A stretch of DNA of 64,000 bases from Sarocladium kiliense (Eukaryota > Ascomycota > Sordariomycetes > Hypocreales > Sarocladiaceae): NCBI GenBank assembly GCA_030734395.1, contig JAUZTG010000015.1, positions 558,001 to 622,000 of the forward strand. The letters run 5' to 3'. This document shows, one piece after another, positions 1 to 12,538 of the stretch (positions within the stretch are counted from its first letter, which is position 1; the number at the start of each line of letters is the position of its first letter). The notes beneath the pieces were generated by a model, which saw nothing but the letters and a program-made list of their open reading frames with translations, made no database searches and had not been told where the DNA came from. Both the position numbers and the translations under genes were made by a program.

Positions 1-661
1 ACGGGCCACTGAGCCGTTCCTTAGAACCGAGCCTATGATTGGGTCGACTTGCAGGTTGCGGCCACTAGTGATGCTGTCCCAAGGCGCTGTTGCGCAGTGC
101 AAGCTGTAGAGCTATCCAGGAATCACAATTGCTCGCCTCTCAGCGCTTACTACGCTGATGGTGTGAAAGCACTCAGCCCAGCCAATCAGGCGAGGCGCGG
201 CTGCTGCAAGTCAACACCTTCTGTTCTCTCGTGTACAGGGCTGACTGGCTCGTCGCCCGCATCACGACGTCGTATATCGATCTATTTCGAACTAGCGGTG
301 CAACCCTGCACAGCCCAAGCCTTGTCAGACTAGGGTAGAAGGATGTGAAGCAGGCTCGCACAATGGACTTGTCGTCACGGACTAGGGGTTAAACTTCGCT
401 GCTTTGCGGGGATTCCGAGCAAGTGCTGATCGGCATGTCCACCACTTGCGCAGGATCACAGCATGACGCTTGGATGCAGAGCCTTGGACCCCTCCCCGGA
501 CCCAGACCTTACGCTTCATTGACCTACGTCAATCGACCGAACGAGCGAGTAAGATGGCGTGTGGGGCACGTCAAACAAAAAGTACTTTTAGTTCTTTTGC
601 AGGTCCTGACCTCTACGTAGAAAGTGTATCCCTACTTTAGTCTAGCCCTGATTGCAATCCA
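1..661. other. Intergenic, nothing recognised
   Basis: I see no supported gene here. Short open frames on both strands have no family resemblance, no splice-supported extension and no tRNA-like B box. The stretch is downstream of the AROM gene and probably includes its 3' untranslated region. Confidence 0.6.
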
Positions 662-3600
662 TCAAGTAGCCTCATCACCCAAGACTGCGGAACGAGCATC
701 GCTGTAAAGAGGAGTAATGCCAGTCCAAAGCTCAAACTGTTCGTATCATGTTAGTATTGAACCTTGAAGAATGGTTTCAGCCTTGATGGTCGGCTTACCT
801 GATACCAACCCTGCGAAGCGAGAACTTCAAGACCAGGAATAGTAATCCATCCTCCGGCCTTCTCTGCAAGCTGCATGGCCGCAGTGACGCGAGGCTTGTA
901 AGCCATCTCCAGGAGAACATTGCCCTCGGCAGGCCCATCCCGTTCCAAAACAGCACCGAGCACGCTCTTGACTACATCGTCAATGGGACGATCAGCAGGG
1001 ATTGTGCTAAGGATGACACGAGGCTTGGAGAAAGTGGCATCAACGCCGGCAGGATTGGCCAGAACCCGTAGATTGTAATCCTTCGGGAAGTCAGACACAA
1101 GCGCCTCTGCATTCTGAGCGTTGCGCGCAGCCACGTAGATTGGGGAGAAGCCGAACTTGTGCAAAGCAAAGATTGCTGCACGAGTGGTGCCTCCCGATCC
1201 TACCACCATGGCGCTGGCACCATCTTCGGGGACTGTCACACCAGCACTCTTGAGCGCAAAGGTCATACCTCTCCAGTCAGTATTGTCTCCGATCAGGCGA
1301 CGCGCACCGCCTTCAGCAGTCTCTGTGGGGACCAGCGTGTTGACAGCTCCAATTACTGAGGCAGCCTCGGTCAGTTCGTCAACATAGCTCATGATGTCCC
1401 GTTTCAGAGGAATCGTAACTGAGGCGCCTCCGAAATTGGGACTGTTGAGAATCGCTTTCAATTCAGTAACGTCGTCCGTCTCGAAGCAGCTGTAATGGTG
1501 AGGCAGACCGGTTCGTCCGAAGAGATCGTTGTGGAGGGCAGGAGAGCGCGATGCTGAAATAGGTTTACCGAAAAGATAGAACTCTTTCGGTTCGATGGTA
1601 CCGACGAGCGAGAGGCCCTGAAGGATCTCCGCTGCAGAGAGTTGGCCTGGCGCAGCCTTGAAAGGGAGATCCGGGTGCGACACAGGCGTCAGATAGCCAT
1701 TGAGGATTCGGCTGAGCTTTCCGGCCTGTCCCATGTTGAGTGTAATCATGGGGATCGAGTGAGCAGCCTGCATCTTGGTCTTGAAGGCAGCGAGGTCAAA
1801 ATTATCCTCGATAGTTGTGGCCTTTCCGACCAACTTGATGATGTCGCCGTACTGAAGTGCGCGATTGTAGAAGGCGATCCAACCAGCATTGCGCCAAGAG
1901 AGAGTGCCCTCAGGATCATGATGGGAAGCTATCAGACGTGAATGGCCTTTGCGAGCCGAAACGGCGTCAATAACCTCATCCGTTGCGGTTGCCTCAACAT
2001 CAAGGTACTCCGCGGCTAGGCGCAGGCCCAGTAGGTACAGTTTGAGCAGCTCATCGGGACTATCGTCAGGGAACTTGCCACCCTGAGAGACAGTGCGAAC
2101 CGTGTAGATGATTGGCTTGGCTGCTAAATGACGGAGAATCGCAACTTGTTCTGTCACGGCTTCTGGAGACCAATCTTGCAGCAAGTCAACGCGAAGCTCG
2201 ACGGCATCAGACCCAACTACAACCCGAGGGATCAAGGTGGTGGCTTGCTTTAGATCCGGCAAAGTAAGCGAGACGAAAAAGCTCTGTTTCTTCTTGCCGA
2301 CCGTCTCATGATGCCTGCTCGAGCCAGTCACCTGGGTTACAAACTGGCGGAAATCATCAGGAATTGCGTTGGTTGAACCCGAGTGTTCCGAGTGTGGGCT
2401 GTAGTAGGTGTAGTTGCTGCATTCGTCGTACCACTCCTTGCGACGGAGATAGACGCCGCGGATCTCTGACGTGTACGCAGGTCGTGACTTATCTCTCATG
2501 AGATACTCAACCACCTGGTCGGTGTTGCGGTGTACCGTGATGACTCTACCGCCATCCTTGAGGTAGTCCTTCAGAATATTTCTTGCGGCTTCAGACTCCA
2601 CGACACCACCTCCGCATGAAAAGATGTGGCCATGGGGCTGTTTCTCGATGACGTCTTGCAGCAATGCCAGCTCGTCTCGTCTGAAACCATCCCAGCCCCG
2701 AGATCCGCGAATCATTTCAGGGATTGTCATGCCCACTCGGCGCTCCAGTTCCTGATCTAGATCAATGAATGTCCACCCAAGCAGTCTCGCCAGCCACTTG
2801 CTAGTCGTAGTCTTGCCTGCACCCCTCATGCCAATGACAAAGATAGACCGGTCAGTGTTCTTGTCGTGGTGGGCTGTACTCTCATGCGCCTCCTTGGGTT
2901 CGGTCCCATCAAGAGAGACCTTGAAAAACTCTGAAAGTGTATCCCACCAACCAGGCCATGTCTTTCCAGTGCATTCTCGTTCTGTGATCACCACTGGAGC
3001 GGGCGAAATTGTAGAAAGAACGCTTAGGCTCATCGCAACACGGTGATCATCATAGCAGTAGACCTCGGCTGAAGGTTTTCGAAGCTCGGCGAGGGGCTTG
3101 CCCAAGATCTCGATGCCGTCTTCCAGCTCATTGCTTTCCACGCCGAACTTTGCCATCTGGTCCTTCATAGCAACGATACGATTGCACTCTTTCACTCGCT
3201 GGTTTGCAATGCCAACTATCTGGGTTTTACCAGGTGCCACGGCAGCAAGCACAGATGCTGTGAGGAAGGCGTCTGTCATGGGTTCCATGTCGACACAGGG
3301 AATGGGCTTCAAACCCCCAGGTGCCGGTCCCGTCACAGTTGTGCTGGAGGCCGTTTGCTCAACAGTGCACCCCATCGGACGCAGGACATCAACAGCAAAG
3401 CGTGCATCTCCCTGTAGAGACTCCGAGCCGATGTTTGGAATTGTGCATGTTGTTCCAGTGATGGCAGCGATGGCCAGCGGGTATGTTGCAGAACTGGCAT
3501 CACTCTCAACAGTATACTCAGCAGGGTTCTTATACACACCCTGAGGAATATGGTACGTGTTCTCCTCTGTATCAGACTTCGTGACGTTGATCCCAAAGGT

Positions 3601-5424
3601 CCTCATCATTGTAATGGTCATGTCAATGTAGAGCTGAGAAATGGGCTTTCCACCAACAAGCTTGAGAGTAACTGGTTGCTTGGCGTAAGGAGCAGCCATG
3701 AGGATCGACGACACGTACTGAGATGACACTGTCGCGGCGAGCTCAATCGTGCCTCCGGAGAAACCACCGGCGGCGTCGACTCGAAGTGGCAAGCTCTTTT
3801 CTTGGTTCAGGTATTCGATACCAACTCCATTTTGTCGAAGTGCGTCAACCAAGGGCCCAATAGGTCTGGTCTGCATCCTTGCGTTTCCGGTTAGAACCGT
3901 CGTGGCCGTCTCGGGCGTCGAGGAGCAAAGGGCAACAACAGTTGTGAGGAAGCGCGAAGCAGTTCCAGCGTTGCCGATGTACAAGGGCTTGTCACTGGCG
4001 CTGAGGGCTCCTCCTCTGCCCTCGACCACAAGAACCTCGCCGGCATCTTGCCAGGAGTAACTGGCACCCTTGAGTTGAGCAATAGCAGAGAGCATGTACT
4101 CGGTATCGTCGGAGTGCAGGAGATTGCGAAGACGGCAGGGACCGGATCCCAGGGCAGCAAGGATCAAGGCTCGGTTCGAAATGCTCTTTGATCCTGGAGG
4201 CGTTACCGATACCACGTTGTTCTCAGGGACGCCAGGCGTGACGATAACAGCAGACGACAGGACAACTCGGAGGCAGCGATCCTCAACGGAGCTAGCCCTG
4301 GGCTCGTGCGTTTTCCCGATTGCAGACAGAAGAACAACTTTCTTCTGCTTGCCGTCGTTCTTCTTGTCGACGCCCATCTTTTCAAGCATAACATCAACTG
4401 GGCATTGCTTTCCGGCAGTCAGACGGATCACACGCTTGTCCTGAAGGGACGTGGGAAGGTCATAGCTCGCAATACACTTGGTCAGTCTCGCAACGGCTCC
4501 GGGACTAAGCACTCCCAGGAAGCGAGCTAGCTCAGCCTCTTTGACCATGCCGATGGCAACAGCCTCACCATGGAGAAGCTGAGGGGTCAGAATAGCCTCG
4601 ATTGCATGGCCGATGGAGTGACCAAAATTCAACAGGTTCCGGAGACCGCCCTCGCGCTCATCGCTTGAAACGACCTCTGCTTTGACCTTGGCCGACCCGA
4701 CTACAATGCGCCGAAGGATGTCCTTGATGGGCTCAAGTCTTCCTGTGCCCTTGGATCGTACACATGCGAGAATTTGGGGGGCTGCCTTCTCGAGGACTGC
4801 AAATTCCTCGGCGTTCCAGATTGCAGCTGTCTTGACGACCTCAGCCATTCCGTTTATGAATTCTCGGGTCGGCAGGGTCTCGAGGAATGTCAAGTCGATG
4901 TAGATGCGTCGTGGTTGCCAGAATGCACCGATGAGGTTCTTGCCCATGGGGGTGTCAATGGCTGTTTTGCCGCCAATTGATGAGTCGACCATTGCAAGGA
5001 GCGTTGTAGGAACCTGGACGAAGCGAACCCCCCGCATGAAGGTAGCTGCGACATAGCCGATCATGTCGCCCATGACACCACCCCCGAGGGCAATGATCAC
5101 AGTGTCTCTTGTGCATTGCTGTGACAGCAGCCAGTCTTCAATCTCTGCCTTTGTCTCGCGGCTCTTTGATGCCTCGCCTGGTGGGATAGCGTAAGTCAGC
5201 AGGCGAGCTGAACCGGTTGCGTTGACCGCATCAAACTTTTGCTTAAACTGGGCGACATATCGGTGGGAGAGGTTTGTATCGGTAATGAGGACGTAGGTCG
5301 AGGATGGCGTGTTTTTGAGGAGGTCCTCGGGAACGAAGTTCAGCCAGAGGCCATGGTCGACGACGATATTTGGCTCGCCAAGGATGTTGATCCTGTCCGG
5401 TTGCGACATATTGGGCTCTGTCAT
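662..5424 (-). CDS. ARO1: AROM pentafunctional shikimate pathway enzyme
   Basis: Cytosolic polypeptide carrying steps 2-6 of the shikimate pathway, from DAHP to EPSP. Domains in order, about 1561-1566 residues: 3-dehydroquinate synthase (about 1-390, with GGGVMGDMIGYVAATFMRG), EPSP synthase (about 400-850, PPGSKSISNRALIL and GNAGTASRF), shikimate kinase (about 870-1060, P-loop GMRGAGKTTTSK), type I dehydroquinase (about 1065-1290, SHHDPEGT and the Schiff-base Lys in IIKLVGKAT), and shikimate dehydrogenase (about 1300 to the end, GKPISASRSPALHN). All five look intact. Exons: 5424 (or 5409) to 799, then 736-662. The long open frame runs past a GTAAGC donor after GWYQ; splicing out 798-737 (62 bp) gives the family-typical end FELWTGITPLYSDARSAVL. 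Start: M at 5424 (MTEP) or 5409 (MSQPDRINIL). The upstream M at 5481 lies outside the conserved N terminus and is less likely. Confidence 0.97.
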
Positions 5425-5911
5425 GCCAGGTGACAGTGTAAGTGCACAATTGGCACGAGGGAAGGGACAGTTGAGGCACACCCGTCGAGATTGAGGTGAT
5501 CTTCCAGCTGTGACTCTTCACCTCGAACAAGTATTGCAGCTCAGGGTCCGATACAGGCTAACAGGCGTTGATATTTTTAAGCGGGGCTATGCAGCAACCG
5601 GGGCAGCTGACCGAGATCGGCACGGGGGGGTTAAACCCGCATTCTGTTTTAGGGTAAGGCGACCTGAGCGACCACGAACTGGGAGTGGTACTTGTCCCTG
5701 TGCCTGCCTCTCTACGCGCATAACTTACAGATTGTCGCCGCCTGAACTATCATTCGTTCGTAGTGTATTATCAGAGTCGACGTGATGACAGAGAGCCGTA
5801 CTCGTGTCAACTCGATCGAGGTCCGAACCGAGTGCCTTGAAGATGCGCTTCCCCAAAGATGAACGGCTTGCAGCCTCGACTGGAGGGTTTCTCCTTTGCT
5901 AGTTTGTTCGC
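5425..5911. promoter_or_regulatory. AROM upstream region
   Basis: About 490 bp between the AROM start and the stop of the STAND gene, both on the minus strand, so it should hold the AROM promoter and the 3' end of the STAND transcript. I found no full TGASTCA cross-pathway-control site, only a partial TGACTC near 5508. Confidence 0.5.
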
Positions 5912-8900
5912 TCAGGTACCTGCATCCTCGACTTCCTGTGAGCAAGCAGAGCTCCTGTCGTAGTAAACTTGCGCGGACAACACATCTCCTGCTTCCTCGT
6001 AGAGGCGGCCCAAATCCTGCAGATCCTCGGCGTGGGCGGACTTCTCCCGATTCCCTCCAAACTCTGGCGCGAAGCTCTCTACGGCCTTCAATCCCCAGCT
6101 CATGGCCTCGTCCTGGTTCCCTGCCGAGCTGTAAGCGGCTCGTAGCCTCTGGCAGAGTCGCCAGTATTCTCTCTTGTCATCTGATCCGATGATAGCGGCT
6201 GCCCGAAGCCCAGCTTGCAATGCTCTAGGGTCACCCGGATGAGCGGATTCTAGGGCACAACAGAAATCACTCAAGGCTTCGGCCGTCTTCATACTTTCTG
6301 GACCGTAGCGCGCCTCGCGCACCTGAACCCAGTTCCCACATGCCTCGGCGGCTTGGACAAAGTCCAAGGCATCGTTGTATGATCTGGTAAGATCGTAATA
6401 CAAGTCGTCGAGGTTCACTCTGTCTCCTGCTCCGTCTGCGAGCTCGGCTTGTAACCCGACTTGGAGGACCGCCAAGGACTCTGTGATAGCGTTCGACAAG
6501 CGATAGGCCTCCCCCAGATAACTGAGTAGTACCCTCGCTTCGGGGTCGTGGGGCGCATTCTCTTCCGCACTGGCCCTATATGGCTCCAGAAGACCGAGCT
6601 TTTCACTGGCAACGTCCAACGGGGGGTTGCTATGGCTTATCCACTTGTCCAGAGATGCATTCAGTTCTATGGTGGCTGTGTAGGTCCAGGGGTGGTAGAG
6701 CCCGAAGCCGCGACGTTTGCATTCCTCAAGGCATCGTTTAAGGGTTTGCACTGACTGTAGTGTGTCATCCTCTTTGCGAGTGATGACAGCGTCGAGAATG
6801 TCCACCTCAAGCAGAATGTGAACGAAGTCACGCGGCCCGACAAGGTCCGACACGTTATCGAGGCAATTTCTCGCAGCTTCAAAGCTTTCCTGGTGTATGA
6901 GGATCGTGACCTTGGCCAGAAGTAGCGCGGAGTGGATTTGTACGTCGTTGTCGTTGGTCAATTGGTGACTTCTTTTTAATGCCTTGTTAATGATTTGCAG
7001 GGCAGTCTCTCGCCTCCCGGACACTGAAAAGATGTAGGAAACAAGGGACAGCGGTTCCTGTATGTTGCGCAGCTGTCCATACCAATCCGGGTCCCGGATG
7101 AACTGGAGTCCGCGTAGTTGTTGATGAGTCCTGAGCGCTGCAAGATCAGCCAGGGGGCCCCCAGACTCGAAGCTACAGCGCAAGAGTCTGTCTTCCATTG
7201 CCAGCGAATGAATGAAGAGCCTTTTTTCACTGTCTTTCCAGGATCGACTCAGTCTTCCAGGAGCTGAAAAGGCAACCGCGCAGACTGCCAAGCTTAGCAA
7301 TTGCTCATCAGGTTCGGCTTCTTCAAATGCGCAGAGCCAGTCGTAGACAACCCGATGCATTGAGAATATGCCGAATTTCGAAGTGCTGTTCAACAGCGAC
7401 CGTTCTACGAGGACATTGGCGGTAGTTACGAAGGACAGTTCATCCCCGAACACGCGTTCAAACCAGCTTGGTGCGCCATTGCTGACAAGGCCGCGACGAA
7501 GGATTGTGAAATCGATATCTGTCGGCTCAAAGTACGTGATCAGTCGCAGGAGCTGAAGGGCGTCTCCGTATTGACTTCTCGTGTCCTTCTGCGCCATATC
7601 GCGGAGGAGGTCGATGGACATGCGCCATGTAGTCCCTACTCCGCCGCGAAGGGTCTCACCGTTCCTGAACAGTGGTCGGTGTGATTCAAGAAGTTTCCGT
7701 CTGGAATTGTCGTAGAGATCAAGGTACTGTGAAATGTTCATCCTGGTTGTTTCGAGAAAGCTTCCTGCCTGGGCCAGAGCTAACGGCAAGCCCGCTAATC
7801 GATTCAGCAAAGCATTCTGCTGCCCTGCAAGAGGAAGTTAGCGCCAACAATGCGTTATCACGTCCGACATTGTACGTGCCTGTGGCTTCCCAGCTCTCAG
7901 CTGGTGTTGTGGAGCTACTTGTTGGCAACATATTGATGTAATAGTTGAGAAGGTTCCTGGATTCATCGTTGTCCATTGGCTGCAAAGCAATTTGTGGTTT
8001 AGAAAACCCGGCCACTTCTAGAGGATTTAGCCGAGTGGTTATTATAATGGATCCCCTGTTAACAGGAGGAAAGAATGAAGCAACGTCGATGCCTTCAGGA
8101 TCCGACGGCTGCCTGTCGACGTTGTCGAATATAAGTAGCCATCTAGCATTTCCGTCAAGACAGAACCATTCCAGAACCTCGCGTGTCCTGCTGGAGTCCT
8201 GCTGTATTGTCGTCTCATTTTCTACTCCGCTCAGCTGTTTGCTGCTATTTCCGAAAAGAAGCAGGTGAATATCTCGGAAGCACTGGGAGATTGAGTCGTG
8301 GCTGTAGGCATCGATGAAGAAAATAGATGAGAACTTATCTTCATGAGATTTAGCAAACCGAATGGCTAGCTGAGTCTTTCCGATGCCTCCAAGACCAGAG
8401 ACTATTTCTAGTTTCCGCTGGTCCAAGCAAAATTCTGGAAGAATCGTGCTAGCTAACCGCTCAAGATAGGCGTCCCTCCCTTCGAAATGGTGAATAGAGG
8501 GTACATTGGTGAGGTGGAACCCAAGTGCGAAGCCCTGCCTTCGAAAGTTTCCTTACATGCTGTTAGCAGATAACTCTTTCCAATGTGACCCAACGTTTTA
8601 CAAACAACACATACGTGTGGGATTCTCGCTGGAGATTTGCAAGTTGCGAAGTTCTTGTGTTAAAAGCGAAAGCTGCCGCCTTGATTGCATGTCAGTAGAT
8701 CGCCTTCAAAAGAGTGAGAACTAAAGCTCGTTCCTACAAATTGGCAGTACTAGTGAAGACGGTGATATCAGCAACAAGCTGGTCGAGAGTCTTCTCGTAT
8801 TCCTCGGCCTTCGTAGTGTCTAGAGCGAAGGGAGTCTGGAGCGAAATCGCCGCCACGACTTGCCATGCAAATCATCCTGTAACTTCTGAGTCGTGGCACT

Positions 8901-9137
8901 CAAGCCCTGCAGACTTTCTTCGAGGCGGCGCAGAGATTCGAAGCCAGCAGCTTCCATTGCTATTGTCGGAGGCAGGGAGTTGAGTACGACAGCTAGCCTT
9001 GACAGGCAACCTTCTGCGTGCTCGATGCGAGACCGCATGCTGTTGGCCATGCGGGGGGCGGAGCGGATGCTGGCCAGCCGAGCGCGTACGTCGGCGCAGA
9101 GGCCAAGGACTGCGATGCCTAATCCAACGGCTTCCAT
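5912..9137 (-). CDS. STAND/NLR-like protein: helical N-domain, NB-ARC, TPR region (frameshift in exon 1)
   Basis: Fungal NLR-like signalling ATPase, probably cytosolic; such proteins are thought to sense non-self and trigger incompatibility or cell death. The exact role is unknown. Exon model: 9137-8738, 8679-8615, 8551-7862, 7824-5912. The first two introns have perfect CTGAC/CTAAC branch points about 11 nt before AAG acceptors. The last junction (37 bp intron 7861-7825) is tentative; a donor at about 7919 is an alternative. Domains: helical N terminus starting MEAVGLGIAVLGLC, resembling fungal HeLo-like/STAND N-domains; NB-ARC with Walker A GLGGIGKTQLA, Walker B RWLLIFDNVD, GSIIITTRL and GLPLALAQAG; then about 600 residues of TPR-like helices. 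Odd: around 8825-8835 the frame from MEAVG hits a stop, while the conserved continuation (ALDTTKAEEYEKTLDQL) lies in another frame, as if one base were missing in a T run. The gene may be a recent pseudogene or carry a sequence error. Confidence 0.8.
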
Positions 9138-9654
9138 ATCGACTTCTAACTCAGTTCAGAGTCTCTGGTGACTAGCCACCTCGTTGTCAGAACGGCCGAC
9201 TAGGTAACTCCCTCAAACCCTGTATGTGCGAGAGCGTAGCATGCGCTAGGCTGGCAGTTACATGTAGATCTTCACGTTGGGCGAAGCCGCAGCACTACAG
9301 CTACCATAGATCAAGTATCGAGTGTACGCAATTCCAATTCCAGATGAGGAGATGATGCTACTCCAGCGAAAGCTGAGCGAGGGGTTAGGGAGACGAGAGG
9401 CTTGTGACTCTGCATACAACCTTCGCGAATGACATGAATGAACCAATCGGCTAAACCTGGGTTAGCAAGGATTACCACAGCGATCACGGCTTGAAGGCAC
9501 TTTCTTTAGCAAATTCTACGTGTTAGTGCATTTATCTAGCGACGAAATGCAGTTTGGAGCGATACAATACATAACACAATATAGCTCTAATAAGTTGTAA
9601 TAGGCCAAAGATACTAAGAAGTCAGATAGGGTAGCATGAGTTTCGTTATAAGAC
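9138..9654. other. Promoter side of STAND gene, transition to AT-rich DNA
   Basis: No gene is supported. Base composition shifts from gene-like to AT-rich near 9500. The first part presumably contains the STAND gene promoter. Confidence 0.5.
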
Positions 9655-10195
9655 GTAACGGGGGTAAACCGTACGAGGGAGGTTGCCCCGACTCAGGTAC
9701 GAATCGGGTGCGAGTCAGAGGCGTGGCGTGGCGTAAAGGAATATTACTCTAGCTATCTATTTTTTTCCTTAACTCTTAAACTTAGAATAAAAAGGAAATA
9801 TTCTTAAATATCTAGTTTTATTTGATATAATATTTATCATCCTGCTTAACTCTATAGTATAATCTATCTTATAAGATCTATTATAAAGCGTACTTTAACT
9901 TCTTTTCTTGCCTTTTATTTAAACCTCATTAATATTTATATATATTAAAAGGAAGTTAAAATTTTAATATCATAGACTATAATATTTCATAGAGTTAGGT
10001 AGGGTAGCAGGAGCTATGTTCATAATAAGATTAATACTTAGAAATCCTTTTTTAAATATAAAAATAAGAAAAGAAAACTAAGCATCTAGAATAATCTACC
10101 TTTATATTATTTATTATACCTCTATAAGTTATACTTAACTCGTACCCGAATTTTATGTAAGTCGGAGTGAACTTTCCTACGCGGCTTCCCTTATT
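9655..10195. repeat. Foldback element with long inverted arms
   Basis: The left arm begins GTAACGGGGG (9655) and contains a GC-rich head with CGGGTGCGAGTCAGAG. The right arm (about 10130-10195) is a diverged inverted copy: its complement reads AAGGGAAGCCGCGTAGG, then CCGACT, then TCGGGTACGAG. Inner parts also pair: ATCCTGCTTAACTCTATAG near 9840-9862 against the complement of ATAGAGTTAGGTAGGGTAGCAGGA near 9989-10012. No coding capacity. I could not fix a target duplication. Confidence 0.6.
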
Positions 10196-10709
10196 ATATT
10201 CAAGCTAGTTTTAGTTATTCCTCTACTTGCCTTCAAATTATAAATTATACTAGCTCGTAGATTCATCTATAAGCAGGCTCGGTAGCGATTTGAGTCACGA
10301 GTTAAATAGTTAGTGAATACGGCTGTTAACATTTCAAGCAAGTAGTGTAAATGACCTTACATTACCAGATCAATAAGCTATGAGCTACTAATAAGTGAAT
10401 GAATCAATAGACGAATCAATTACTTTACTTGATTTGTCAATATGTGAGTAATCTGAATTCATAACTATATGAGTTAAAGTCAGCTCGGTTAACTAGTAAG
10501 TTATTTAGCATTATATAGATTAGTATGTAATGGGCTATCCCTAGCGTCACGGATGATTAGGTGCTGATAAGAGTTATATATATTCTTAAGGAGTAGGAAG
10601 CTATTCATAAAGAGAGAGATATGAGGGAAAGGGATTACGCCATGTCTCCTCAGCCACAGTGTGGCTAGGTCTCGTCACATGCCCGTCCTCCCATCTCTTT
10701 GATGCCAGG

Positions 10710-10725
10710 CTGGGCTCAAGCCCAG
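10710..10725. repeat. Short perfect inverted repeat
   Basis: CTGGGCT, 2 nt, AGCCCAG. It lies just left of the hAT-like element at 10751. No function is evident. Confidence 0.4.
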
Positions 10726-10750
10726 ACCATAACATAGTATGCTATGTAAC

Positions 10751-11192
10751 CAGGCTTGTGAATTAATTACTAAATTAGTAACTACTATAGTTACTATAGT
10801 TAATAGTAGCTACTAATTATATCAGTTAGTAACTATAATAGCTAAAGTATTAGCTACTATAGTTAGTAGTTAGGAATTAACTACAGAAGTTAGTGGCAGG
10901 GTTGTGAAATTAACTCATGAGTTAACTAGCAACTCATTAACTTATAAGTTGATCAATAGTTCATAACTTAGTAAAGTAACTTCATATTTAAGTTAGTAAA
11001 TTCATTAACTTATCAAGCTATGAGTTAATAGTTAAGCTAGCACATAAATTAACTTATAAGTTAGTAAATGACTTATAACTCGTTGAGTTTATACTTGAGT
11101 TAGTAAAATTAGTACCTCAATGAGTTACTGAAATCACAACCCTGGTTAGTGGTAACTGTAACTACTAACTACAACTCACCTTTATAACCCTG
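10751..11192. mobile_element. hAT-like MITE A, interrupted by MITE B
   Basis: Left terminus CAGGCTTGTGAATTA, right terminus TTTATAACCCTG. Flanks TATGTAAC and TATAAAAC agree at 6 of 8 positions, fitting a decayed 8-bp target duplication. The interior carries the CTATAGTTAGTA-type repeats. A second element (10897-11144) is inserted in it, so A is the older insertion. Without B it would be about 186 bp. No transposase. Confidence 0.65.
10897..11144. mobile_element. hAT-like MITE B, nested in A
   Basis: Termini CAGGGTTGTGAAATTAACTC and the inverse TCACAACCCTG. Both flanks read GTTAGTGG, a perfect 8-bp duplication (10889-10896 and 11145-11152). 248 bp, non-coding, interior of the GAGTTA/TAACTC type. 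The 8-bp duplication plus the CAGGG terminus is the hAT superfamily signature. Confidence 0.88.
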
Positions 11193-11610
11193 TATAAAAC
11201 TACTTCGATAGTGTAACTATACTATTCGCTACGATTGAAGTTCATTACCTAGCTGTAAGTCTACGTCTCGGCCTGAAACCACTACTAATTAGTTTCAACG
11301 AGTAAAATATTAGTTATTGTTGATTACTGATGGTTGCTAACTTATTGAATTAATAAATTATGTAAAAACTAAACGAGTAACTAATTCCAGCCATGCTTCA
11401 TAGCACTTTGTGAGTAACTTATATTGTTTCTAATGAGTTTCACGCTAGAAATGGATGCATAACCTGGTATGTCGATGAAGGTATATACGACTTACTGCCC
11501 CGCTGGGTCAAAACGCAACATACGAGGATAGAAGCTAGGTAAGTAAGTTATCATTCTCAATGGGCTTGACCAAAACCCAATTCATAACTGCACTGACGTT
11601 GACTTAGTTA

Positions 11611-12027
11611 CAGGGTTATGATTTTAGTAACGCATCGAGTAACTCATTGAGTTTTTAACTTGTTAAGTTACAGTTACTAAATTTACTAACTTAACTAGTC
11701 ACTCATTGAGTTATAAGTTAATAAATTTACCAACTCAATTGTTAACCTAATCTTAACTTGATGAATCAGTTAATTAGTAATTGATTTAGTAACTTAGGCT
11801 ACTTAATTAACAGTATTATCTATATAAAGGTTATAATCAAACACATATTAAGAGGCATATATAACAACTAGTAAGTGATATTTATTATATTATCAATCGT
11901 ATCTTAAAATAAGATGTTTTCAAGTAGAAGAGTTCTATCTAGGCTAATTTTAACTTGATTAATGACTTACAACGAACTTAATTATTAACTTAATAAGTTT
12001 AACTCATGAGCTAATTTCACAACACTG
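11611..12027. mobile_element. Probable hAT-like MITE C
   Basis: Left terminus CAGGGTTATGATTTTAG, right terminus AGCTAATTTCACAACACTG. Interior of the GAGTTA type. The flanks do not give a convincing 8-bp duplication, so the pairing of ends is less certain than for B, D, H, J and K. Confidence 0.5.
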
Positions 12028-12228
12028 CTACTTAATGCTTTAAATTCTCAACTCTTCATCGTATTAAAGGAATAACATCAACAGGTGTTTATAAAGGCCC
12101 TAAAATTAAATACTCAAGTATTACTTTTATTAATATCTCAAACTGGGTTAAAACTTAACTATGAGGTTAATAAATAAATTATTGAACAAAAACAAAATGC
12201 TTCAGTAATAGCAGAGCTTAGTTGTAGT

Positions 12229-12538
12229 CAGGGTTGTGAAAGTAAGTTGTAGTTAGTAGTAACTCGTAACTATATTTTATGAATCAATGGCTTTATTTAA
12301 TACCTTATTTAGCTGACTAGTGTTTTCTTTATAATATACAATAGGCTTGAGTTTAAGCATTCTTTAGCTATTAAATAAATACTAAATAGGCTATTATTAG
12401 CTAAAATATATATTATTACGTAAAAGTGCAGTTATTATGTCAGTAAGTTGTAGTTAGTAACTTGAGTTAGTAAATTTATTAATTATAGTTGTCAGTAATT
12501 ACAGTAGTTACTAATTTAGTGGCTAATTCACAAGCCTG
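12229..12538. mobile_element. hAT-like MITE D
   Basis: Termini CAGGGTTGTGAAAGTAAG and TAATTCACAAGCCTG. Perfect 8-bp duplication GTTGTAGT at 12221-12228 and 12539-12546. 310 bp, interior with TAGTTAGTA/ACAGTAGTTACTA repeats, non-coding. Confidence 0.87.
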
